Of a DNA stretch of 38,400 bases, positions 7,879 to 15,199 are shown one piece after another. Below the pieces are notes generated by a model that did not search any database, was not told the DNA's origin, and saw only the letters and a list, made by a program, of their open reading frames with translations. Each line of letters opens with the position of its first letter. Position 1 is the stretch's first letter. Where the stretch lies: positions 1-38,400 of the forward strand of contig CALQRA010000017.1 in NCBI GenBank assembly GCA_943332855.1, read 5' to 3'. The position numbers and the translations under genes are program-made. This DNA is from Candidatus Kuenenia stuttgartensis. GTDB taxonomy: Bacteria > Planctomycetota > Planctomycetia > Pirellulales > UBA1268.

Positions 7879-9498
7879 ATGCCCACAGTCATCGTCGACG
7901 GTAAAGATATCGAGATCGGCGCCCACGAGCGGCTCAACTGCATCGAGGTCGCGCGCCGCGCCGGCGTGGAGATCCCCCACTACTGCTGGCACCCGGGGCT
8001 GTCGGTGGTGGCCAGCTGCCGGATGTGCCTCATCGAGACCGGCACCCGTGACGCCGCCACCGGCAAGATCACGATGATGCCGAAGCTCGTCCCCGGCTGT
8101 CAGACGCCGGCGAAGGACGGCACCGTGATCGTCACCGACACGGCGCTGGTCAAGGACAGCCGAGCCCGCGTCGAGGAATCGCTGCTCATCGACCATCCGA
8201 TCGATTGCTCGATCTGCGACAAGGCCGGTGAGTGCCTCCTTCAGGACTACCACTTCGAGCACGGTCAGGCGGAGCGGCGCACCGATCTAAATCCCTTCCA
8301 CAGCCGCCGCCGCGATGTCGGCCCGACGGTCACGCTGTTCGTCGACCGCTGCATCATGTGCACCCGCTGCGTGCGGTTCACCCGTGAGGTGTCGGGTACG
8401 AGTGAGCTGATGGTGATCAACCGCGGCTCCAAGGAGGAGATCGCGGTCTTCCCCGGCTTCCCCCTCGACAACAAACTCTCCGGCAACGTCGTCGACCTCT
8501 GTCCGGTTGGAGCCCTTGGCGACAAGGACTTCCTCTACCAACAGCGCGTCTGGTTCCTGAAGCGCGAGTCGAACGTCTGCGGCGGCTGCTCGGCAGGATG
8601 CTCGATCGTCACCGAACACAACCAAGACACCGTCTACCGCCTCAAGCCGCGTGAGAATCCCCACGTCAATAAGTGGTGGATGTGCGACGACGGCCGGTAC
8701 GGCTGGCACCATCTCCACGATCCCGCCCGGCTCCTCTCGGCTGGCCGGCTCGTGTCGACCAACGATGACCGCGAGACGGTGGAGTGGTCCGACGTGACGA
8801 CGCGACTGCGCCAGGATCTCTCCGGCGCCGGTCGGCTCGCCGTCGCGGTCTCGCCGATGCTCACGCTCGAGGAGGCGTGGATGCTCTGCGCCGTCGCCCG
8901 TTCGATCGACCAGCAGGCGGCCCTGTTCGTGGGGCATGTCCCCGTCTCCGGCAGCGACGAATCGTTCCCCGGGGGCTTCACGATCCGGGCCGAGAAGTGT
9001 CCCAACCGGATCGGTGTCGAGGCGGTCGTGGCTCTCTTCGAGCCGGAGATTCGCGGCTGGAACGATCTCGTTCGGGCCGTCGGGGCCGGCGAGTATGACG
9101 CGGCGTGGATCACCGCCGGTTATCCCCACGCCTGGATCGACGACACGACCGCGGCGCCGTTCGGACGGCTGCGATCGCTCGTCGTCCAAGACTTGTTCGA
9201 GTCGCCGCTGACGAAGCTTGCCACCTGGCGGCTCCCCGCCGCCGGTTTCGCCGAACGGGCCGGCACCTGGGTCAATGTCGCCCACCGCGCGCAGACCTTC
9301 GCCGCCGCCGTCCGGGCCCCGGCCGGGGTCTGGCCGGAAGGGCGCCTCTACTGGAACATGCTCGGCCGTCGCGGCCTCTACGACCCCGCGGCCGTTCGCC
9401 GGCAGATCGCCGAATCATCCGCCGCTCTGGCCGCACTCGGCGGGGACCTCCCCGCCGTCGGCGTCGATCTCCGCGTCGACCAACTCGCCTCGTCCTGA
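7879..9498 (+). CDS. nuoG: NADH-quinone oxidoreductase subunit G, short form with N7-type cysteines
   Basis: The 75-kDa-type Fe-S subunit that relays electrons from NuoF to NuoI. The protein has 539 residues, well below the roughly 700-900 usual for bacterial NuoG. Ligand sets in order: N1b Cys36, Cys47, Cys50 and Cys74; N5 His106, Cys110, Cys113 and Cys119 (H-x3-C-x2-C-x5-C); N4 Cys158, Cys161, Cys164 and Cys208; then Cys234, Cys237, Cys241 and Cys269 in the exact C-x2-C-x3-C-x27-C spacing of off-path cluster N7. The molybdopterin-oxidoreductase-like part after about residue 270 is shortened to about 270 residues. It ends with QLASS*, where a 19-bp tandem duplication spans the stop. Confidence 0.93.
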   Translation: MPTVIVDGKDIEIGAHERLNCIEVARRAGVEIPHYCWHPGLSVVASCRMCLIETGTRDAATGKITMMPKLVPGCQTPAKDGTVIVTDTALVKDSRARVEESLLIDHPIDCSICDKAGECLLQDYHFEHGQAERRTDLNPFHSRRRDVGPTVTLFVDRCIMCTRCVRFTREVSGTSELMVINRGSKEEIAVFPGFPLDNKLSGNVVDLCPVGALGDKDFLYQQRVWFLKRESNVCGGCSAGCSIVTEHNQDTVYRLKPRENPHVNKWWMCDDGRYGWHHLHDPARLLSAGRLVSTNDDRETVEWSDVTTRLRQDLSGAGRLAVAVSPMLTLEEAWMLCAVARSIDQQAALFVGHVPVSGSDESFPGGFTIRAEKCPNRIGVEAVVALFEPEIRGWNDLVRAVGAGEYDAAWITAGYPHAWIDDTTAAPFGRLRSLVVQDLFESPLTKLATWRLPAAGFAERAGTWVNVAHRAQTFAAAVRAPAGVWPEGRLYWNMLGRRGLYDPAAVRRQIAESSAALAALGGDLPAVGVDLRVDQLASS

Positions 9499-9519
9499 CT
9501 AACTCGCCTCGTCCTGACT
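9482..9519. repeat. 19-bp tandem duplication over the nuoG stop codon
   Basis: AACTCGCCTCGTCCTGACT occurs twice head to tail (9482-9500 and 9501-9519) without a mismatch. The first copy contains the last codons and the TGA stop of nuoG; the second copy lies in the nuoG-nuoH spacer. Confidence 0.9.
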
Positions 9520-9592
9520 GGTTCGGCCCTTCGATCGCTCCCGGCTCCCCTCCGACATCCACGCCCGTCCCGACCGCCACGAATCCCCGCCC

Positions 9593-10903
9593 ATGAATCT
9601 TCTCCCCTCTGCGGCAACCCTTGCGGCGCTTGTGAAGATCGGCCTGCTCGTCGGCGGGCTGATGACCGCGGCGGCCTACCTCGTGCTCTTGGAGCGGTGG
9701 ATCGCCGCCTGGGTGCAGGATCGCCGCGGGCCGAACCGGGTCGGGATCCCACTCACGAAGATCCGCCTCTTCGGCCTCGGTCAACCGCTGGCCGACGGCC
9801 TGAAGATCATCCTCAAGGAAGATTTCACGCCGAGCGGCGTCGACCGCGTTCTCTACAACGCGGCGCCGCTGGTGATTCTGGCTGCATCCCTGGCGATCTT
9901 CGCGGCGATCCCGTTCGGAAGCGTCCTCCCGCCACTGGGGATCCCCGGCCTCCCCGATCCGGTCCCCTTCCTCGTGGCGCCGGGCCTCGATGTCGGCGTG
10001 CTGTGGGTCTTCGCGCTGTCGAGCATCGCGGTCTACGGCGTCCTTCTCGGGGGCTGGGCGAGCAACAACAAATACGGCTTCCTCGGTGGGCTGCGGTCGA
10101 GCGCCCAGCTCGTTGCCTACGAGATCCCCCTCGGCCTCGGGCTGCTGGGCGTCGTTCTGGCCGCCGGCAGCCTCCGGCTCGACACGATCATGAACGTCCA
10201 GGCGGAGTCGGGCGTGTGGTATGCGTTTGCCCAGCCGCTGGGCTTCATCGTCTTCATGGTGGCGAGCTTCGCCGAGGCGGCGCGGCTCCCGTTCGACCTC
10301 CCCGAGGCGGAGCAGGAGCTCGTCGGTGGCTACCACACCGAATATTCCGGCATCAAGCTCCTCCTGTTCCTCGTGGCCGAGTTCCTCCACATGATCACGG
10401 CGGCGTTCCTGATCGTGATCCTGTTCCTCGGCGGCTGGCATCTGTGGGGCGTGACCGGATCGTCGCAGGAGATCGGCTGGATCCAGGCCCTGCTGCGATT
10501 CGGCATCCTCTCGGGGAAGATCCTCGGGGTGATCGTGTTCTTCATGCTCGTCCGTTGGAGCTGGCCGCGGTTCCGCTTCGATCAGCTCATGAATCTCGCC
10601 TGGAAGGTGATGCTACCGCTGGGGCTGTTGAACCTCGTGACGGTGGCGACGGTGGAGGAGTTCCGCCCGCAACTCGTCGCCGCCCTCGGCCCCGGATTCG
10701 CGGGCGCCGTGGCGATCGCGCTCCCCTGGATCGCTTGCCTCGCCGGCTGGCTCGTGGCCGGGGTCTTCACTCCCTCGGGCACCGACAACACCCCGATCCT
10801 GACGCACGATCCCCTCGACATCGAGCGCGAGCTCGCCGAACACGAGCGCCTCGAACGCTCGCCCCACATCGTTTCCCCGACCGAACTGGCAGGCAGCCGA
10901 TGA
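9593..10903 (+). CDS. nuoH: NADH-quinone oxidoreductase subunit H
   Basis: Membrane subunit that forms most of the quinone entry channel and the first (E-channel) proton path. The protein has 436 residues with about eight or nine transmembrane helices. Conserved parts: LERWIAAWVQDRRGPNRVG near the N-terminus, LADGLKIILKEDFTP, and the acidic loop AEAARLPFDLPEAEQELVGGYHTEYSG with its Glu/Asp cluster at the quinone site. The C-terminus has an extension of about 40 polar residues. The stop overlaps the nuoI start (ATGA). Confidence 0.95.
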   Translation: MNLLPSAATLAALVKIGLLVGGLMTAAAYLVLLERWIAAWVQDRRGPNRVGIPLTKIRLFGLGQPLADGLKIILKEDFTPSGVDRVLYNAAPLVILAASLAIFAAIPFGSVLPPLGIPGLPDPVPFLVAPGLDVGVLWVFALSSIAVYGVLLGGWASNNKYGFLGGLRSSAQLVAYEIPLGLGLLGVVLAAGSLRLDTIMNVQAESGVWYAFAQPLGFIVFMVASFAEAARLPFDLPEAEQELVGGYHTEYSGIKLLLFLVAEFLHMITAAFLIVILFLGGWHLWGVTGSSQEIGWIQALLRFGILSGKILGVIVFFMLVRWSWPRFRFDQLMNLAWKVMLPLGLLNLVTVATVEEFRPQLVAALGPGFAGAVAIALPWIACLAGWLVAGVFTPSGTDNTPILTHDPLDIERELAEHERLERSPHIVSPTELAGSR

Positions 10904-11487
10904 AACCGACCGATCCAGCCATCACGTGGCTCGAAGAGAAGCCGCTCGGGCTCACCGAACGGCTCTACCTCCCCCTCTTCCTCCAAGGGCTCTCGACCAC
11001 CGCGCGCCACATGGTGAGCCGCAAGGTGACCGTGAACTACCCCGAGGTCCGTCCGACCGTCGGCAACCCCCTCATCTACCGCGGCGTCCACCGCCTCAAT
11101 CGCGACGATGCTGGCCGGGTGAAGTGTGTCGCCTGCTTTCTCTGCGCCACCGCCTGCCCGGCGCACTGCATCGACATCGTCGCCACCGAGAGCCCGTGGC
11201 CCGATCGGGAGAAGTATCCGGAGAGCTTCTCGATCGACGAGCTCCGCTGCATCTTCTGCGGGATGTGCGAGGAGGCCTGCCCCGTCGACGCGATCGAGCT
11301 CACGAGCCTCCTCGATCTGACGGGAAAAAGCCGTGAGGAGATGATCTTCGACAAGGAGAAGTTGTTGAGCGTCTACGACATGACGAAAGATGCCGAGCCG
11401 ATGAAATCGAAGACGCTCGCCGCCGGCGGAATGGCAACGTTCGGCCCGGCGCCGGGCCTCGCGGCCGGGGCGGGAGGCCACCACTGA
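10900..11487 (+). CDS. nuoI: NADH-quinone oxidoreductase subunit I (two 4Fe-4S clusters)
   Basis: Ferredoxin-like subunit that holds clusters N6a and N6b and passes electrons to NuoB. The protein has 195 residues. Two complete C-x2-C-x2-C-x3-CP motifs are seen: CVACFLCATACP and CIFCGMCEEACP. The N-terminal amphipathic region LTERLYLPLFLQGL fits the membrane-surface helix of the family. The ATG at 10900 overlaps the nuoH stop; the long open frame upstream in the same phase is a shadow of nuoH. The C-terminus is a short Gly/Ala-rich tail ending in HH. Its TGA shares a base with the nuoJ ATG. Confidence 0.95.
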   Translation: MKPTDPAITWLEEKPLGLTERLYLPLFLQGLSTTARHMVSRKVTVNYPEVRPTVGNPLIYRGVHRLNRDDAGRVKCVACFLCATACPAHCIDIVATESPWPDREKYPESFSIDELRCIFCGMCEEACPVDAIELTSLLDLTGKSREEMIFDKEKLLSVYDMTKDAEPMKSKTLAAGGMATFGPAPGLAAGAGGHH

Positions 11488-12311
11488 TGGATCCCGTTGC
11501 CGCGACCACCTTCCCAATCTCCGGGCTCCTCCTCGCGGGGAGCGTCGCCGCCCTCGCCGCGAGCTTGTGGCTCCTCCTCCCCAAGACGTCCGACACCGCC
11601 AACTCGCGACGGCTCGGATTCCTCCTCGGCACCGCAGCGCTGATCGGCTTCGCCGCCACGGGCCGCTCGCTCGGGTGCGTCGGCGAGGACGCCGTCTTCC
11701 TGACCGTCGCCGGGATCGCCGTCATCTCCGGCCTGGCCACGATCGTGACCCGCTCGCCGGTCTATTCGGCGATCTGGTTCGCGATGGCGCTGGCGGGCGT
11801 GTCGGGGGTGCTCCTCGTGCTCGGCGCGCAGTTCCTCGGCGTGGCGACGATCGTTGTTTACGCCGGCGCGATCCTCGTGATGTTCCTGTTTGTGCTCATG
11901 CTCGCCCAGCCGTCGGGGATGGCCCCCTACGACCGGGTGTCGAACGAGCCGATGCTCGCGGCCGCCGCCGGCGCCGTTCTCCTCGGCCTGCTCACGCTTT
12001 CAATCGGCCGCCTCTCCGCCGCCGAACCCCCGTCCTGTTGCCGGATGCCCTCGCGGGCGCAAGGCATGGCCGCTGCCGCGCCCGCGGAAGGCGCCGCATC
12101 GGAGGATGACGGGAGCATCGCCCCGGCGACGGCCGGCGTGGAGAGCGTCGATGCCGACGAGGTCGCCCACCTCGGCGCCGAGTTGTTCGGCCGGCATCTG
12201 TTCGCCGTCGAGGTTGCGGGCGTGCTTCTGCTGGTGGCGCTCGTTGGCTCCATCGCCGTCGTGTCGCGGGGCGAGGCGACCGAAACCGACCACCGGAGGG
12301 AGAGCCGATGA
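11487..12311 (+). CDS. nuoJ: NADH-quinone oxidoreductase subunit J
   Basis: Membrane subunit near the E-channel and the NuoA/H/K interface. The protein has 274 residues with about five transmembrane helices. The conserved TM3 segment VVYAGAILVMFLFVLML, which contains the pi-bulge Tyr region, is present. Between TM4 and TM5 there is an extra hydrophilic stretch of about 45 residues that starts at PPSCC (two adjacent Cys) and runs through Ala/Asp/Glu-rich sequence; this is longer than the usual loop. It overlaps nuoI by one base (TGATG) and nuoK by four (ATGA). Confidence 0.93.
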   Translation: MDPVAATTFPISGLLLAGSVAALAASLWLLLPKTSDTANSRRLGFLLGTAALIGFAATGRSLGCVGEDAVFLTVAGIAVISGLATIVTRSPVYSAIWFAMALAGVSGVLLVLGAQFLGVATIVVYAGAILVMFLFVLMLAQPSGMAPYDRVSNEPMLAAAAGAVLLGLLTLSIGRLSAAEPPSCCRMPSRAQGMAAAAPAEGAASEDDGSIAPATAGVESVDADEVAHLGAELFGRHLFAVEVAGVLLLVALVGSIAVVSRGEATETDHRRESR

Positions 12312-12751
12312 TCCCCGCCACGCTGCTCACCAATGCCCTCCTCGTGGGGGCCGTTCTCTTCTGTCTCGGCCTGGTGGGGATCCTCACCCGGCGCAATCTG
12401 ATCGTCATGTTCCTCTCTGCGGAGTTGATGCTCCAAGGGGTGTCGGTGACGCTCGTCGCCTGGAGCCGCTACCACGGCGACTGGGGGGGGCAGGTCCTGG
12501 TTGTCTTCGTCCTCACGGTCGCCGCCTGCGAGGCTGCGGTGGCGCTGGTCTTCGTGCTCCAGGCATTTGCCCGCACCGGTCGTCTCGACGCTTCCGCCTG
12601 GCAGGCGCTCCGTGAGGAGAACCTCCCCCGGGTAATCGATCATGGGCTCCCCGCCGACGACCGCGTGGTGCCGACGTGGCCCCACCTCACTCCCGCCGGT
12701 GTCCTTCCCGAAGGGGACGACTCCCGATCTCTCGAGCGCGACCACGTCTGA
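12308..12751 (+). CDS. nuoK: NADH-quinone oxidoreductase subunit K
   Basis: Small MrpC-like membrane subunit with three helices. The protein has 147 residues, of which the first 100 match the family. The two membrane glutamates essential for proton transfer are present: SAELMLQG in TM2 and ACEAAVALVF in TM3. A charged C-terminal extension of about 45 residues is unusual for this roughly 100-residue family. One of the few clear Shine-Dalgarno sequences of the operon (GGAGGG at 12295-12300, 7-base spacer) precedes its ATG, which overlaps the nuoJ stop. Confidence 0.94.
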   Translation: MIPATLLTNALLVGAVLFCLGLVGILTRRNLIVMFLSAELMLQGVSVTLVAWSRYHGDWGGQVLVVFVLTVAACEAAVALVFVLQAFARTGRLDASAWQALREENLPRVIDHGLPADDRVVPTWPHLTPAGVLPEGDDSRSLERDHV

Positions 12752-12832
12752 CCGTCGCGCCGGAAACTCCCCGGCCGGCCACCCGTCCCCGGCATCGACG
12801 CCCGACCCCCACAGGCCCCCGAACCGACTCCC

Positions 12833-15142
12833 ATGCAGTCCTCCGCCGCCAACCTTCTGGTGCTCGTCCCCCTGCTGCCGCTGCTGGGAGCTGTCTGCAC
12901 GGTCCTCCTCGGCCGCCGGCTCGGGCCCCGTGCGCACGTCCCGGCCGTGGCGGGGATCGGCGCCGCCGCGGCTGTCGCGCTGCTCCTTCTCCTCGGCACC
13001 GCCAATCAAGTCGGCGGCCGTCATGCCGATCCGACCCATCCGGTCGAACCGGTCGAGATGATCTCGACGCTCTGGCAATGGGCCACCGTCGGCGACGCCC
13101 GGTCTGGCGATCTCCCCGCGGCAGAGGCCGGTGTGCCGATTGCTCCGGGCACCGCCGTCAGCGGCGGCACCTTCTCGATCCCCGTCGCGCTGCGTCTGGA
13201 TCCGCTCACCGCCACGCTCCTGATGGTGATCACGGGCGTGGGGTTGCTGGTCGCCATCTATTCGATCGGCTACATGCACGATGATCCGGGCTATCCCCGG
13301 TTCTTCGCGCTGGTGGCAATGTTCGTGTTTTCGATGTCGATGCTCGTGGCCGCGAGCAACTTTCTCCTCGTCTACGTCTTCTGGGAGGCGGTGGGGGCCT
13401 GCAGTTATCTCCTCATCGGCTTTTGGTACACCAAGCCCGAGGCCGCACGGGCAGCGAAGAAGGCGTTTCTTGTCAACCGGGTCGGTGACTTCGGTCTGGC
13501 GATCGCCGTGTTTCTGCTCTGGATGACCTACGGCACGCTCAACTTCCACGACACCCGCCTGGCCGACGGCACGTTCGTCGAGGGGATTCTGGGTCAGACC
13601 CGAATCGCCGACGAAGCCGGCTATGTCGCTGGCGCCGTCGGCACGGCCATCTGCCTGCTGATGCTCCTGGCGGCCTGCGGCAAGAGCGCCCAGATGCCGC
13701 TCCATGTCTGGTTGCCCGACGCGATGGAGGGGCCGACCCCGGCCAGCGCCCTGATCCACGCCGCCACGATGGTCACGGCGGGGATCTACTTGATCACCCG
13801 TTCGGCGCCGCTGTTCATGGGCTGCCCGGGAGCGCTCACGATGGTGTCGATCGTCGGGGCGACGACGGCCCTGGTGGCCGCGCTCATCGCCACCGTGCAA
13901 AACGATCTCAAACGGGTGCTTGCGTATTCCACCATCAGCCAACTCGGCTACATGTTCGTCGCCCTCGGCACCGGCACGATGCTCGGGTTCACCGCGGCAA
14001 TTTTCCACCTCGTCACGCATGCCTTCTTCAAGGCGCTCCTGTTCCTCGGCGCCGGCTCGGTGATGCATGCCATGGGGGGTGTGATCGACATGCGGCGTTT
14101 CGGCGGCCTGCGGCACGTGATGCCGATCACCGCCACGACGTTTCTCATCGGCGCCTGTGCCCTCGCTGGCGTCCCCCCCTTCGCCGGCTTCTTCAGCAAG
14201 GACGAGGTCCTCGCCTCGCTCCATGCCAAGGCCCATCCCGATGCCCATGGCTCCGATCACGGCGAAGCCGGAGGAACGCCGTCGGGAACGGGAATCGATG
14301 CCGGCGGGGTTGCCGACCGCGGCGTCCGCCCCTTCCGCCCGGCCTCGATGACGTCGCGGTCGTCGGCGCTTGCCTCGCGCGCGATCGGTACGACCGGCAC
14401 GCTGAGCACGACCGATCACGCCTCAACGCCCGAGAAGGTCGGCCTCGACGCCCTCGATCATCCGTCGACGTGGCGGTTGCTCTTTTGGATGTCACTGCTG
14501 ACCGCCGGCCTAACGGCTTTCTATACGTTCCGGGCGGTGTTCATGACCTTCACCGGCCCGGTCCGCATCCCGAAGGAGGCTGGGCACCACGCCCACGAGT
14601 CCCCTCCGGCGATGACGAACCCGCTCCTCGTCTTGGCCGCTTTGTCGGCGCTCTCGGGGCTCGTGCTCTTCTTCACCAATGCCCTGGCGAACTTCCTCGC
14701 GGCCACCCCGTCGCTGAACGCCCCGGCCGTGTTGGCGACGGCCGTTAAGCATGCCTTCCACCCGGATATCGCCATCCAGGGAACCCTCGCTGCCGCCATC
14801 GGCATCGCCGTGGCGGCGATCGGCCACCTCGGCCGGCGCAGCGATTCGCCGCAGATGGAACGCTATCTTGGCCCTCTGGGAGCGCTGTTCGCCAATAAAT
14901 TCTACTTCGATCAGATCTACGCCGCGCTCATCGTCAAGCCCCTCGAGGCGCTGGCACTGGTCACGGCCTTCTTCGACCGCGCGATCGTCGACGGCACGGT
15001 CGATGCGATCGGCCAGGTGCCGCTCGCCTGGGGCTCGGCGATCCGCCGGATGCAGTCGGGCCTCGTGCAGCGCTATGCCCTGGCGGGGGTCGTCGGGGTG
15101 CTGGCGATCGTCCTTGCCCTCGCCTGGCAGCTCCGCCCCTGA
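12833..15142 (+). CDS. nuoL: NADH-quinone oxidoreductase subunit L (antiporter-like)
   Basis: Distal proton-pumping subunit with the long lateral helix. The protein has 769 residues, against about 610-650 typical. Pump residues are present: the TM5 Glu in FWEAVGACSYLLIGFWY, the TM7 Lys in CGKSAQMPLHVWLPDAMEGPTP, and the TM8 His/Thr region LIHAATMVTAG. After FFSKDEVLASL there is an insertion of about 75 residues, starting with several His (KAHPDAHGSDH) and then Ser/Thr/Arg-rich, followed by a second His-rich loop (GHHAHESPPA). The 81-base gap after nuoK is C-rich. Confidence 0.94.
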   Translation: MQSSAANLLVLVPLLPLLGAVCTVLLGRRLGPRAHVPAVAGIGAAAAVALLLLLGTANQVGGRHADPTHPVEPVEMISTLWQWATVGDARSGDLPAAEAGVPIAPGTAVSGGTFSIPVALRLDPLTATLLMVITGVGLLVAIYSIGYMHDDPGYPRFFALVAMFVFSMSMLVAASNFLLVYVFWEAVGACSYLLIGFWYTKPEAARAAKKAFLVNRVGDFGLAIAVFLLWMTYGTLNFHDTRLADGTFVEGILGQTRIADEAGYVAGAVGTAICLLMLLAACGKSAQMPLHVWLPDAMEGPTPASALIHAATMVTAGIYLITRSAPLFMGCPGALTMVSIVGATTALVAALIATVQNDLKRVLAYSTISQLGYMFVALGTGTMLGFTAAIFHLVTHAFFKALLFLGAGSVMHAMGGVIDMRRFGGLRHVMPITATTFLIGACALAGVPPFAGFFSKDEVLASLHAKAHPDAHGSDHGEAGGTPSGTGIDAGGVADRGVRPFRPASMTSRSSALASRAIGTTGTLSTTDHASTPEKVGLDALDHPSTWRLLFWMSLLTAGLTAFYTFRAVFMTFTGPVRIPKEAGHHAHESPPAMTNPLLVLAALSALSGLVLFFTNALANFLAATPSLNAPAVLATAVKHAFHPDIAIQGTLAAAIGIAVAAIGHLGRRSDSPQMERYLGPLGALFANKFYFDQIYAALIVKPLEALALVTAFFDRAIVDGTVDAIGQVPLAWGSAIRRMQSGLVQRYALAGVVGVLAIVLALAWQLRP

Positions 15143-15199
15143 TCCGCCGGTCGAACATCCCTCCACCGAACCACCGGCTCCACCGCGACATCCCCAGCC

